DNA of 64,000 nt, taken from positions 1,071,288 to 1,135,287 of the forward strand of contig NZ_QPCG01000002.1 in NCBI RefSeq assembly GCF_003351025.1, given 5' to 3'. Source of the DNA: Mucilaginibacter endophyticus (lineage in GTDB: Bacteria > Bacteroidota > Bacteroidia > Sphingobacteriales > Sphingobacteriaceae). A program made the translations under genes and the position numbers. Of the stretch, positions 10,163 through 18,882 are shown piece by piece (position 1 is the first letter of the stretch; each line of letters begins with the position of its first letter). Under the pieces are notes generated by a model. The model was given only the letters and a program-made list of their open reading frames with translations. It searched no databases and was not told where the DNA came from.

Positions 10163-10843
10163 ATGCGCTCAATTTTAATCATTTTATTTTTCATGCTGTG
10201 TTTTGTATCAGCAAAATCGCAAAAATGGCAACCAGGTAGCTTTACCGATGTAAAAGGCAACCGCGAAACGGGGCTTATCCGTACTAATCCACCAGGAAAA
10301 AGCCCTATCAAAGACGAAGGCTTTATCGAGTTTAGAGAAAACGAAAAAAACAATCCATATAAATTAAGTGCCAGCGACCTCAGGTCATTTGTTGCCGGCC
10401 AGGATAGTTTTGTGGTAGCCCACGCCCCAGCCAACGAATCATGGACTAAAGAAGAAACCGACTTTGTTAAAGTAGTACTTGACGAACCGGTAAAGTTGTA
10501 CATGGCTAAAGGAGGTAAAGGCGGTGGCGGCAGCGGTTTTGGCATTACGCCGGGCGTTTCCGCAGGCTACGGTACAGGCGGCTATGGAGGCGGTGTTGGC
10601 GGCGGCATTGGCATTAATCTTGGTGGTGGCGGTGGCCGTGGCAGTTCAAAAACCACTTACTATTACGGCGAATCTACAGCCGGGATGAAACGCCTTACTG
10701 ACGAAAATTTTGAAGATATCATGAGCGATATTATGGGCGATGAACCCGACCTGGTTGATCAGGTCCATGAGCATAAATTCAATATAAAGAGCATTGATAA
10801 ACTCATTGCTAAGTTTAACGAGATGCAAAAAGCAAGGCAATAG
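10163..10843 (+). CDS. Exported glycine-rich hypothetical protein
   Basis: 226 residues. The ATG at 10163 begins a clear signal peptide (MRSILIILFFMLCFVSAKSQ); the longer upstream reading runs antisense through the threonine aldolase gene and is rejected. Residues about 115-165 are a flexible Gly/Ser/Tyr-rich tract (GGKGGGGSGFG, GYGGGVGGGIGINLGGGGG). The flanks are mixed alpha/beta without a known motif. I do not recognise a family. A hairpin terminator follows. Confidence 0.75.
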   Translation: MRSILIILFFMLCFVSAKSQKWQPGSFTDVKGNRETGLIRTNPPGKSPIKDEGFIEFRENEKNNPYKLSASDLRSFVAGQDSFVVAHAPANESWTKEETDFVKVVLDEPVKLYMAKGGKGGGGSGFGITPGVSAGYGTGGYGGGVGGGIGINLGGGGGRGSSKTTYYYGESTAGMKRLTDENFEDIMSDIMGDEPDLVDQVHEHKFNIKSIDKLIAKFNEMQKARQ

Positions 10844-10862
10844 CCCGTTTAAAAAACAACAT

Positions 10863-10907
10863 AAGCAGAGATGACTACTTGATTTAATTAAGTAGTCATT
10901 TCTGTTT
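10863..10907 (+). terminator. Stem-loop after the glycine-rich protein gene
   Basis: An 18-bp near-perfect stem (10863-10880 with 10890-10907) and a 9-base loop, 19 bases after the stop. It has only a short T-run, so it may be a terminator or an mRNA-stabilising hairpin. Confidence 0.65.
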
Positions 10908-11159
10908 ATAAAGAGGTATAATTTGCCGTTCCAGAAGGGATTTGTCTCAAATCTCACGTCTCAAATCTCATATCTAATTTCTTTTTTCTCCCCTGAACAT
11001 CATGTGTTTAACCACAAATGTTAATTAATTAAAAACCATTTGGCCTAATTACAAGTTATTAAACTATAGTAATTAACCAAATAAATAACTTTTAATTAAT
11101 ATTATCGACATAACGGCTACTCATTACATTTTAATTCACCAACAAAAACAGAAAGAAAG
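10908..11159. other. AT-rich upstream region of the fasciclin gene with a word repeat
   Basis: Positions 10944-10975 hold reiterated words (CTCAAATCTCACGTCTC), the same vocabulary as the inverted repeat at 38044-38165. The rest is AT-rich and presumably carries the promoter of the fasciclin gene; I see no ORF or unambiguous promoter box. Confidence 0.45.
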
Positions 11160-11750
11160 ATGAACATGAAAAAGTCAGTTTTAATAGCCGTTGCTTCGGT
11201 AGCTATCGGATTTTTCTCGACCCAGGCGATGGCTCAGACACAGGATACAACAAAAAAAGATACTGCTAAAACAACTGCTGCTCCTGCAGCCACATCAACA
11301 GCCGCCGCATCTGGTGATGTGGTTAGCGTTATGGCAACTTCAACTAATTTCGCGCCAATGGCACTTGCAATAAAATCAGCACAGCTTGAACCAACATTGC
11401 AGGCACCGGGTCCGTTCACCATATTTGCACCAAATGATGTAGCTTTCAGCAAATTGCCAAAAGCGCAGTTTGATGCGCTGATGAAAGATCCGGCAAAATT
11501 TGCCCCTATCTTAAAATATCACGTAGTTGCAGGTAAATATACCAAGGCTGATATCATTAAAGCTTTAGGGGCAGGTAAGGGCAAGGCCGATCTGAAAACT
11601 ATCGACGGGCAAACCTTGCATTTATCTGTAAACGATAAAAGTAACCTGCAAATTACCGATGCCAAAGGCAATGCGGTACTGGTTACTGCATTTGACACCG
11701 AGGCAAGTAATGGTGTAGTGCACGGCATTAACGGCATTATGATGCCTTAA
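11160..11750 (+). CDS. Secreted fasciclin (FAS1) domain protein
   Basis: 196 residues: signal peptide (about 1-26, ending AMAQ), an Ala/Thr-rich linker (27-55) and one FAS1 domain to the end. The FAS1 blocks FTIFAPNDVAFSKLP (H1) and the late GVVHGINGIMMP (H2-like) are clear. FAS1 proteins act in adhesion or surface interactions. The gene is single and followed by a strong bidirectional terminator. Confidence 0.92.
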   Translation: MNMKKSVLIAVASVAIGFFSTQAMAQTQDTTKKDTAKTTAAPAATSTAAASGDVVSVMATSTNFAPMALAIKSAQLEPTLQAPGPFTIFAPNDVAFSKLPKAQFDALMKDPAKFAPILKYHVVAGKYTKADIIKALGAGKGKADLKTIDGQTLHLSVNDKSNLQITDAKGNAVLVTAFDTEASNGVVHGINGIMMP

Positions 11751-11783
11751 TCACAGATCATTTTGTTTAAATTTTAAATCCAC

Positions 11784-11814
11784 GAAAAACCCGGTTATCA
11801 CGACCGGGTTTTTC
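11784..11814. terminator. Bidirectional intrinsic terminator
   Basis: Perfect 12-bp stem GAAAAACCCGGT / ACCGGGTTTTTC with a 7-base loop. T-runs on both strands suit the two convergent genes it separates; it ends 2 bases before the stop of the minus-strand GNAT gene. Confidence 0.92.
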
Positions 11815-11816
11815 AT

Positions 11817-12365
11817 TTAAGGATGGTTAGCCAGATAATCAGCTTTGGCCAGTCTGAAGTCAAGATATTTACTTCCGGTTTCCTCTTCTGTAAAATCACC
11901 GGCGAGGGAAAAACATTTCTTCTGCAGCAACTTTATCGAACTTTGGTTCCCCTCTTGTGGGCACGCGGTGATCAGTTCAAAACCCAGTTTATTAAAACCG
12001 ACTTCTAATACCGCAGAAACTGCTTCCTGCATGTAACCCAACCCCTGATAAACGGGATTAAGCTCATACCCTATTTCTGCCTTATTATCAGCTGGCTGAA
12101 GGTTCCAGTAGCAAACGGTTCCTATAAGCCCCTTCTCCCCCTTTTGCGTTATACCCCAGTAATAGCCGCTGCCACTGTTCACAATACCTTCTATCTTTCT
12201 AATAAACGCCAGCGCCTGTTCAATGGTAGTATCGTTAGGGCGGTCAAGATATTTATTAACCTCAGAATTGGAACGGATAGCTAAAATCTGCGGAGCATCT
12301 GATTCAAGTAGCCCGCGTAAATTCAGGCGTTTGGTGGCGAGTGTTGACGTTTCCTGTGCATCCAT
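11817..12365 (-). CDS. GNAT family N-acetyltransferase (RimJ/RimL-like)
   Basis: 182 residues. The opening LATKRLNLRGLLESDAPQI and the later IGYELNPVYQGLGYMQEAVSAVL with its QGLGYM acetyl-CoA-binding loop are typical of the RimJ/RimL subgroup that acetylates N-termini or small molecules. The substrate is unknown. Two bases separate it from the upstream membrane-protein gene, so the two are likely co-transcribed. Confidence 0.88.
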   Translation of the reverse strand: MDAQETSTLATKRLNLRGLLESDAPQILAIRSNSEVNKYLDRPNDTTIEQALAFIRKIEGIVNSGSGYYWGITQKGEKGLIGTVCYWNLQPADNKAEIGYELNPVYQGLGYMQEAVSAVLEVGFNKLGFELITACPQEGNQSSIKLLQKKCFSLAGDFTEEETGSKYLDFRLAKADYLANHP

Positions 12366-12367
12366 AG

Positions 12368-12853
12368 CTATGCGATTTTCTTATTGTCCCTGTCGGCAAT
12401 AAACACTACCGGCAAACCAATACAAATTATCAGCGTAAGCATACCGATAAGAATAGTACTTACCGGAATATGGTAGCCTGGCTTCATGGTTATTTTACTG
12501 AGTGGCACCACGCCCAAATTCATGATAAGCCAGGTAGCTATGCCGTAAATAATCGCTACGAAATATTTATTGCGCAAGCCGTTATAAAAGAACGGATAAA
12601 GCAGGAAAAACACAGCGCTGAATAAGAAAGCGATGACATAATGAAAAATAACGCCGGCAACAATTATTTCGACCCCACCCGCGAAAGCAGCTGGGCCGAA
12701 AGCACCACTGGCAATAAACTTAAAAATAATGCCCGGATTAAGCTTATAATTCAGGATCATGGCCGCGATACCGTCAAGAGTACCAGTTATAAACCCTGCA
12801 AAAAGGATATTAACGAGTTTGCTTTTTTTCTTCGGATTTACTTTTCTTAGCAT
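12368..12853 (-). CDS. Hypothetical four-helix membrane protein
   Basis: 161 residues with a Lys/Arg-rich N-terminus (KVNPKKKSK), then about four hydrophobic helices (roughly 14-34, 52-78, 82-110, 120-152). A glycine-rich TGTLDGIAAMI segment resembles small YagU/DUF1440-type membrane proteins, but the match is weak. It is the first gene of a two-gene unit with the GNAT gene. Confidence 0.6.
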   Translation of the reverse strand: MLRKVNPKKKSKLVNILFAGFITGTLDGIAAMILNYKLNPGIIFKFIASGAFGPAAFAGGVEIIVAGVIFHYVIAFLFSAVFFLLYPFFYNGLRNKYFVAIIYGIATWLIMNLGVVPLSKITMKPGYHIPVSTILIGMLTLIICIGLPVVFIADRDNKKIA

Positions 12854-12955
12854 GGGTAGAAGTTACAAGGGGATAAATTTATGGTTTTATGTTTCGATAA
12901 ATTGTTTGTGAAACATATTTTTTACCTGCAGCGAAACTATAGCAGTTTGCAGTTA

Positions 12956-13864
12956 TTACTTCAGATATTCATCCATAAAGTAAAACACCCTCTTTCTGAT
13001 ATCTTCAGCATCAAACATTACCCCATAATGCGGCGCGTTAGGTACTATGATGATCTCATTTTTAACTCCGGCAAGTTTAAGATAAGAGCTTAGCAATACC
13101 GACTGGGTATAATTGACCGATTCGTCCTTTTCACCCTGAACGATGAGGAATGGCGGATCGTTTTTATCAATATATGTAACCGGACTGGCGATATTGGCCA
13201 GATCGGGCCGTTCAATCGCATAAGCACCAAGCAGCAAACTAACCGGGCTTTTTGGATCATTAACATCACTGCCTTTTAGCGACAGGAAATTTGATGGTCC
13301 GTAAAAGTCGAGCGCCAGTTTTATTTTAAAATGAGGTTTGTTTCCTCCGGGATAAAATTCTTTGACATTGTTATTGTTTGATAAGGCCAACAACGAAGCC
13401 AGGTGCCCTCCGGCAGAAAAGCCAATCACCCCAAACTTATCTTTATTGAGCTTATACTTTGAAGCGTTTTGATACAGGAATTCGATAGCCTGGTTACAAT
13501 CCTGAATTTGCGCCGGGAATGGCGCGGTTGTGCTCCAGCGGTAATCAATAGAAGCAACTGCATATCCATTATCAATAAAACCCTGAACGGTTTTCTGCAT
13601 GTAGCCCATATCTGCATATTTATCGTTCAGCATCCAGGCGCCACCATGAATCCAGATGATAACAGGATAGCTATCTTTTGCTACCGGCGGCAGGTAAATA
13701 TCCAGCAAATGTTTTTTCAAAGTATCACCCGCGTAATTTACATCGCCATATAAAACAGTTCCCTTCGGAAAAAATGGCTGTTTAGGGCTTGAAGTTTGCG
13801 CGCGGACAGATGCAGACAAAGCGCAGATCAGGACGATCAGCAGGTTTTGGGTTATCTTTTTCAT
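12956..13864 (-). CDS. Exported alpha/beta-hydrolase (esterase/BD-FAE type)
   Basis: 302 residues with a signal peptide (to about 22, VRAQ). It shows the oxyanion-hole HGGAW, the nucleophile elbow GFSAGGH, an acid in GEKDESV and a C-terminal His in APHYG, all in the order of the hormone-sensitive-lipase/feruloyl-esterase-like group. It probably hydrolyses acyl or carbohydrate esters in the periplasm. It appears monocistronic. Confidence 0.88.
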   Translation of the reverse strand: MKKITQNLLIVLICALSASVRAQTSSPKQPFFPKGTVLYGDVNYAGDTLKKHLLDIYLPPVAKDSYPVIIWIHGGAWMLNDKYADMGYMQKTVQGFIDNGYAVASIDYRWSTTAPFPAQIQDCNQAIEFLYQNASKYKLNKDKFGVIGFSAGGHLASLLALSNNNNVKEFYPGGNKPHFKIKLALDFYGPSNFLSLKGSDVNDPKSPVSLLLGAYAIERPDLANIASPVTYIDKNDPPFLIVQGEKDESVNYTQSVLLSSYLKLAGVKNEIIIVPNAPHYGVMFDAEDIRKRVFYFMDEYLK

Positions 13865-13901
13865 AATTGGTTAATCGCTTAAAGATAAGATATATCCCTA
13901 A

Positions 13902-14354
13902 TCAAATTCCTAACGAAAAATATAAAATCCAGGATATGAACAACAATTGCAATGGAATGCGAAACCAAAGGTAACCGGTACCGCTACCGTCATAAGTTGC
14001 CTTTTCAAAATTGACATGTTTTATGGCAGCATTGATATTAGCGGGCATCATAACCACAAACATAACAAGTAAAATAATACCTGCGATATGCCTTGTTGCA
14101 TTAACAACCAATAAAGGCCCAAGGATTATCTCCATAATACCGGTTAAATAAACCAAGGCAACTTTAAACGGGATAAAGGCAGGCATCATCATTACCATAC
14201 CTTTGGTAAACATAAAATGTCCCAAAGATGCAAACCAGAGCATCAGCATCATGGCTATATTGCCGCTGAGCATGATATTCCAATCATCAATAAACAACCG
14301 CGAGATAACGGTGCTGAGAACAAAACTTATGATAAGAACGAGCAGGACTTTCAT
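13902..14354 (-). CDS. DoxX-like small integral membrane protein
   Basis: 150 residues, about four transmembrane helices (5-22, 32-52, 62-82, 88-106) and a final helix at 128-148. The layout with PAFIPFKVALVYLTGIMEIILG and the terminal GYLWFRIPLQLLFI matches DoxX/DoxD-like proteins. The function in this subgroup is not established. It sits 6 bases downstream of another membrane-protein gene and may be the distal end of a nuoA-nuoB transcript. Confidence 0.75.
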   Translation of the reverse strand: MKVLLVLIISFVLSTVISRLFIDDWNIMLSGNIAMMLMLWFASLGHFMFTKGMVMMMPAFIPFKVALVYLTGIMEIILGPLLVVNATRHIAGIILLVMFVVMMPANINAAIKHVNFEKATYDGSGTGYLWFRIPLQLLFISWILYFSLGI

Positions 14355-14360
14355 AGTTAA

Positions 14361-14882
14361 CTAAACTTTAGACATGGCAAATACACTTAAGTAACCAAAA
14401 CTACCAAAATATATTGCGAAGAAGATAAAATCCCAAACCGTGATATCTCTGTTATCAAATAAATCTTTATATTGTTTAGTTGGCATACCTAACTCTTGCC
14501 CTTGAATTTTCCTGCTTGCTATTCTAAGTCCCTGGTATAAAAACAACAATATAGTTGTATTGAGCAAAACGCCCCGTGCCCCGTTGTAAACGGTATTATT
14601 TTTCAATAAAAAGAATAAGCAGATATGAACTGCTCCAAACCCACACCAAATTAAAAAGGTTTTTAAATTTCTTAAAGAAACGTAGTTTAGAAAATAATTG
14701 AACAGTTGAAGGGGTACCGTGTAAAAAATTAAACTAACAACTTTATTGGGGCCTACATCGCAAAAGTTATAAAATATAAAAATTACTGTTACGACGCCAT
14801 AGCCCCACACAGTAACTAAATCCCATGTGGATAATGGCTCAAAATAAAATAGTGGCTTTTTTAAACCTTTAGGTCCCGGCAT
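14361..14882 (-). CDS. Hypothetical multi-span membrane protein downstream of nuoB
   Basis: 173 residues with about five hydrophobic helices (about 19-38, 48-68, 74-93, 103-118, 148-168). I do not recognise a family. It starts 4 bases after the nuoB stop, so it is co-transcribed with nuoAB; whether it relates to complex I is unknown. Confidence 0.65.
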   Translation of the reverse strand: MPGPKGLKKPLFYFEPLSTWDLVTVWGYGVVTVIFIFYNFCDVGPNKVVSLIFYTVPLQLFNYFLNYVSLRNLKTFLIWCGFGAVHICLFFLLKNNTVYNGARGVLLNTTILLFLYQGLRIASRKIQGQELGMPTKQYKDLFDNRDITVWDFIFFAIYFGSFGYLSVFAMSKV

Positions 14883-14886
14883 TATT

Positions 14887-15369
14887 TTACGCCTTTATCA
14901 ACTGCTCGCCTTCAATCTTCTTCTGCAGTTCTAAAATAGCGCCAATAAGTGCTTCGGGACGGGGTGGGCAGCCTTGTACATATACATCAACGGGAATCAC
15001 CCTATCTACGCCTTTTACCACGTGATAGCCATGCTGCCAGTACGGGCCACCACAATTAGAACAAGAGCCCATCGAGATGACGTATTTAGGGTCGGGCATT
15101 TGCTCGTAAAGGCGTTTGATACGCTCAGCCATTTTAAAGGTAACAGTACCTGCAATGATGATCACATCAGCCTGGCGGGCAGATGGGCGCGGGAAAACAC
15201 CAAAACGGTCAAGATCATACGTGGAGGCCATTGAGCCCATCATTTCAATAGCACAGCAGGCTATACCAAAGCTAAGCGGCCATAATGATGACAGACGTGC
15301 CCAATTGAGCAGATCGTTCATTTTGGTTATCACTACGCCACCATTTTCACTTGTTATATCGTTATTCAT
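14887..15369 (-). CDS. nuoB: NADH-quinone oxidoreductase subunit B
   Basis: 160 residues, near-normal length. It carries the terminal N2 [4Fe-4S] cluster that hands electrons to menaquinone in complex I. The ligand cysteines are present: C38 and C39 (FGIACCAIE), C103 ([10 protein letters not shown]) and C134 ([10 protein letters not shown]). It overlaps nuoA by 8 bases, implying coupled translation. Complex I genes here are split: nuoAB on the minus strand, nuoC and nuoD about 7 kb away on the plus strand. Confidence 0.97.
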   Translation of the reverse strand: MNNDITSENGGVVITKMNDLLNWARLSSLWPLSFGIACCAIEMMGSMASTYDLDRFGVFPRPSARQADVIIIAGTVTFKMAERIKRLYEQMPDPKYVISMGSCSNCGGPYWQHGYHVVKGVDRVIPVDVYVQGCPPRPEALIGAILELQKKIEGEQLIKA

Positions 15370-15979
15370 TTGCAGGCTTTTTAAAGGCAGGTTTAAACAT
15401 CGGTTTGCGGGCGGGCTCTGTTTGGGGAGTTGTAGTGGTAGTGGCAGCGGCAGTTGCAGTAGCAGGCACTACGGTATCGGCATTGAAAGCTTTTACTGTA
15501 AACGTGCTTTGCTCCCGGTTTAACTGCTCATACAATGATGGCGGGATATGCACATCGGTATGAGGTACAACCGGGGTCGGTTTTATCCAATCCAGGTCGC
15601 CTTTGCGCCAAACGTAAATTAAACCTATAATCAGGATGCCTAAAAACACAAACATTTCGGCAAGTGAAAGCCATCCCCAGCGCGTGTCCTGCGCCGCGAT
15701 TTCATGACTTCCAAATACCGTTGCCCATGGAAAAATAAATACCATCTCTACATCAAACAGCAAAAAAACCAACGCTATAACATAAAAACGCGGATTAAAG
15801 GGCAACCACGCATTACCGGTAGGTTCCTCACCACATTCGTACGAGCTTAATTTTTCGGCGTTGGGATTATTAGGTGCTAAAAGTCTGTTGATAAAAAATA
15901 TCACACACACCATTATTATCCCCGTAATAATAAAGATGAGTATCTTTCCAAATTCTGATATTTGCGAAACATCCGTCAT
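15362..15979 (-). CDS. nuoA: NADH-quinone oxidoreductase subunit A with a long C-terminal extension
   Basis: 205 residues from the ATG at 15979 ([10 protein letters not shown]); the longer reading with 57 extra residues runs antisense through the flavoprotein gene. Three membrane helices and the conserved [12 protein letters not shown] and [14 protein letters not shown] blocks define NuoA. The usual length is about 120-135 residues; here a soluble tail of about 70 residues follows the last helix, containing an Ala/Thr tract ([17 protein letters not shown]) and a basic proline-rich end. Its start codon overlaps that of the divergent flavoprotein by two bases. Confidence 0.95.
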   Translation of the reverse strand: MTDVSQISEFGKILIFIITGIIMVCVIFFINRLLAPNNPNAEKLSSYECGEEPTGNAWLPFNPRFYVIALVFLLFDVEMVFIFPWATVFGSHEIAAQDTRWGWLSLAEMFVFLGILIIGLIYVWRKGDLDWIKPTPVVPHTDVHIPPSLYEQLNREQSTFTVKAFNADTVVPATATAAATTTTTPQTEPARKPMFKPAFKKPANE

Positions 15980-17192
15980 GAGTACAAATTTAGTAAAACA
16001 AACAGATTTTGACGCTATAATAATTGGTGGAGGCGCATGCGGCCTCATGTGTGCCGTACAGGCGGGCTTTTTGGGCAAACGTGTACTGGTGCTTGAAAAA
16101 AACGACCGTGTTGGCGCCAAGATCCTCATCAGCGGTGGCGGGCGTTGCAACTACACCAACCTTTACGCAACAGATCAGCAGTTTATTTCGCAGAATCCAC
16201 ATTTCTGTAAATCAGCCTTTTCACAATGGACAGTTGATGACACAGTCAGCTTTTTTGAAACATATGGCATCAGCGGTAAAGAAAAAACACTTGGTCAGCT
16301 GTTTCCTATTAGCGACAAAGCAAAAGACGTTGTTGAGGTTTTTACCAACCTCTGCGATGATCTTGGACAGGAGATCTGGCTTGCTGCAGAAGTAAAAGCC
16401 ATTGAAAAAACTGACGATGGCTTTACAGTCCGCGCCGAAGTAAATGGCAAGCAGGAATATATAAGCGCCGCCAGCGTGGTAATGGCGGCGGGCGGTTTGC
16501 CTATTCCTAAAATGGGAGCTACCGATTTCGGCCTGCGTACTGCCCGCAACTTTGGTTTAAAAGTTACCGACACCGCTCCCGCCCTGGTGCCGCTTACCAT
16601 TACCGGTAAAGACCAGCCATGGTATGAACAACTATCCGGCAACAGCATTTTTTGCAGGGTTTGGAACGACAGGGCAAGTTTTGAAGAAAACATCCTGTTT
16701 ACCCATTGGGGACTTAGCGGGCCGGCTATTTTGCAAATTTCTTCCTACTGGAAACCCGGCGAATCCATCAATATCGACCTGCTCCCCAATCAAAACATTG
16801 CCGACCTGATTCAACAGGAAAAGGAAACCAATGGCAAAAAAATGCTGCTGGCCTATATAGCATCATTATACACCCGAAAGTTTGCAGAGGCCTTAAGTGA
16901 CAAACTGCCCGCTGAGAAAAACATGGCCTCGTTGAACAAAGCCGATATAGAAAACATCAGCGCGCTTATTCATGATTTTAAGGTGAAACCTGCCGGCGAT
17001 AAAGGTTATGATAAAGCCGAGGTGATGCGCGGCGGTGTGGCTACTGATGAACTATCATCCAAAACACTGGAAGCTAAAAAAGTACCCGGGTTGTTTTTCG
17101 GAGGTGAATGTGTGGATGTTACAGGTTGGCTTGGCGGTTATAATTTTCAATGGGCCTGGGCAAGCGGCTTTGTAATCGCGCAGAATATATGA
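15978..17192 (+). CDS. BaiN/HI0933-family FAD-dependent oxidoreductase
   Basis: 404 residues from ATG 15978. The N-terminal dinucleotide fold IIIGGGACGLMCAVQAG and the family motif RVGAKILISGGGRCNYTN mark the HI0933/YhiN (BaiN/RdsA) group of FAD proteins. The C-terminal GLFFGGECVDVTGWLGGYNFQ block is also conserved. The substrate is not established. The start lies in a CATG shared with the start of nuoA on the other strand, so each promoter must lie inside the other gene. Confidence 0.93.
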   Translation: MSTNLVKQTDFDAIIIGGGACGLMCAVQAGFLGKRVLVLEKNDRVGAKILISGGGRCNYTNLYATDQQFISQNPHFCKSAFSQWTVDDTVSFFETYGISGKEKTLGQLFPISDKAKDVVEVFTNLCDDLGQEIWLAAEVKAIEKTDDGFTVRAEVNGKQEYISAASVVMAAGGLPIPKMGATDFGLRTARNFGLKVTDTAPALVPLTITGKDQPWYEQLSGNSIFCRVWNDRASFEENILFTHWGLSGPAILQISSYWKPGESINIDLLPNQNIADLIQQEKETNGKKMLLAYIASLYTRKFAEALSDKLPAEKNMASLNKADIENISALIHDFKVKPAGDKGYDKAEVMRGGVATDELSSKTLEAKKVPGLFFGGECVDVTGWLGGYNFQWAWASGFVIAQNI

Positions 17193-17230
17193 CCGCTGAT
17201 TTTATTGATGCCGCTGATTGCGTTGATGCT
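17190..17230. repeat. Single-arm copy of a GATTTTATTGAT word repeat
   Basis: The stretch just after the flavoprotein stop reads CCGCTGATTTTATTGATG and continues with GCTGATTGCGTTGATG. It is a diverged form of the arm found as a 35-bp inverted repeat at 48207-48388. Confidence 0.5.
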
Positions 17231-17277
17231 ATTTCACACGTGCCATCTTTCGATTCAAGCCGTGTACATCTCCACCA

Positions 17278-17359
17278 CGTCATTGCGAGGCACGAAGCAA
17301 TCCATAATTAGCAGGTTCGCCCTGTATAGTTTGCGATTGCTTCGTACCCCGCAATGACG
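17278..17359. repeat. Palindromic intergenic element, copy 2 (GTCATTG type B)
   Basis: An 82-bp element between convergent genes, bounded by CGTCATTGCG / CGCAATGACG. Its 26-base core at 17307-17332 is the exact reverse complement of the core of copy 3 (20062-20087), so the same element is present in opposite orientation. Confidence 0.87.
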
Positions 17360-17368
17360 ATAGTTTAT

Positions 17369-18250
17369 CTATCGCTCCACTATCTTGTAGTTTTTATATT
17401 CGCTAACCCTCCAACCGGTAATATCTTCTACCTTCTGTAGTAATTTACGGCGAAAATCCATCTGTTTTCTCAGTTTCTTATGGTCGAAATCGATATTCCA
17501 ATTGGTGGCTGCAATCCGTTTTTGCATTGGCGCGGGGTGTGTCCCGGTAAAGCGGATCAGGCGATCTGCATTGCTGTAGTCAAACTCGTAAGTTTCGGGC
17601 AGGTTTTGCGCCATCCAGTTTTCATCATGATAAAACTGGTTAAAATTGCGCACCTTATTGCTTAAGCCTTTAGGTGGCTTGGCCCAACCATAATGATAGA
17701 TATAAGCATCAATGAGTTTTACATTTATCTTACGATTATCAAGTCTGAAGCCCTGAGCATCCCGGTATGAATGGATGCCTTTGATGTTCTTGAGTAAACG
17801 GATTTCGCGGCGGTACCAACGTCTCGAATGCCCGTAATAATCATACGAGCCATAAAAATGCAGGTATTTAAACAGCAGACCTTCGATATTAGGCTTATTC
17901 AAAGCTTCCTGCATTTCCTTTTTTATCAGCGGATGATATTTTTCGTGTACGGCTTCGTCACCCTGAATGTAAAAGCACCAGTCGGCATCCGGCGATATAG
18001 CAGCAAAAGCTTTATCCGTTTCTGTAGCAAACACCTTCCCCCCTTCTCGCTGGGATTCGTCCCAAACCGAATCGATGATTTTGATAACCGGCGAGTTGAT
18101 AGCCTCGATCAGTCCGCGGGTACCATCGTCAGAATTACCTACCACAACAATAAATTCATCGCAAAGCGGCAATATCGATGTAATGGCCTCAACAATGGGA
18201 TAATCGTTACGTACTGCGTTCCTGATAAAGGTAAAACCGGATACTTTCAT
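17369..18250 (-). CDS. Family 2 glycosyltransferase
   Basis: 293 residues from the ATG at 18250 (MKVSGFTFIRNA); a longer reading adds nine hydrophobic residues. GT-A-fold features are visible: an N-terminal nucleotide-sugar block (FTFIRNAVRNDYPIVEAI) and a DEFIVVVGNSDDGT segment, with an acidic pair in WCFYIQGDEAVHEKY. It resembles glycosyltransferases of lipopolysaccharide core or surface polysaccharide assembly. It stands alone, with no sugar genes beside it. Confidence 0.83.
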   Translation of the reverse strand: MKVSGFTFIRNAVRNDYPIVEAITSILPLCDEFIVVVGNSDDGTRGLIEAINSPVIKIIDSVWDESQREGGKVFATETDKAFAAISPDADWCFYIQGDEAVHEKYHPLIKKEMQEALNKPNIEGLLFKYLHFYGSYDYYGHSRRWYRREIRLLKNIKGIHSYRDAQGFRLDNRKINVKLIDAYIYHYGWAKPPKGLSNKVRNFNQFYHDENWMAQNLPETYEFDYSNADRLIRFTGTHPAPMQKRIAATNWNIDFDHKKLRKQMDFRRKLLQKVEDITGWRVSEYKNYKIVER

Positions 18251-18338
18251 AGCTGCGAAGATAATTAACAGAATCAAGACTTATAGAAACAAGATTCGAG
18301 ACAGTACTCAGTGGCTACAATCAATTTGTGACATTGGG

Positions 18339-18369
18339 ATTAACGCATTTTGGCCGCCGATGCGTTAAT
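18339..18369. promoter_or_regulatory. Perfect inverted repeat in a divergent intergenic region
   Basis: A 10-bp perfect inverted repeat, ATTAACGCAT (18339-18348) and ATGCGTTAAT (18360-18369), with an 11-base GC-rich spacer, between the divergent glycosyltransferase and membrane-protein genes. No T-run follows, so an operator or a leader hairpin is more likely than a terminator. Confidence 0.5.
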
Positions 18370-18426
18370 TTGTAAATTATTAATTTATCGCATTATTAGC
18401 GATAACCCATATCAATCAATATCACT

Positions 18427-18816
18427 ATGAAGGCACTCGCCAAACAGCTTTTTAAAACTTTCCTTTTTTCGGTTATCATATCCATCATAGCAAGTTGTGC
18501 TTATTACGCGCTTCAACACAAAGGCGTAGGTGAAGATTTAAAAGTAATACTACCCTCACTCTCAGAGAGTTTAGCATTCCTCAATATCATTATTTTTGTA
18601 ATGACGCTGCCTATGTTGTTTTTAGCAAACCCGGCATATTACAATAACCTTTCAATAAGGCTTGTGCTTTATTATGCCGGTTCTGTTGTGTTTACCATTA
18701 CAGCGTTCAGGCTGCAGTTAAGTCCCGAAAACAAGGCGTTTTACTTTATTACCGCCATCACCTTCATCATAGTACACAGCGTTTTTTATTACCTGATGAC
18801 CAAAAAACGTCGTTAA
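18427..18816 (+). CDS. Hypothetical four-helix membrane protein
   Basis: 129 residues, basic ends and four hydrophobic helices at about 11-28, 50-67, 78-96 and 105-123. No recognisable motif. It precedes purK by 66 bases on the same strand; a shared transcript is possible but not shown. Confidence 0.6.
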   Translation: MKALAKQLFKTFLFSVIISIIASCAYYALQHKGVGEDLKVILPSLSESLAFLNIIIFVMTLPMLFLANPAYYNNLSIRLVLYYAGSVVFTITAFRLQLSPENKAFYFITAITFIIVHSVFYYLMTKKRR

Positions 18817-18882
18817 GCCGGTGTTGTTGAAAGCATTTATAGACTTTTTGAAAGATTTAGGCTAAACTTGCAGTTGCAAAAC

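Noticed and set aside
15861..15977. N-terminal extension of the flavoprotein
   Set aside because: It runs antisense through nuoA, and the Rossmann motif begins just after ATG 15978.
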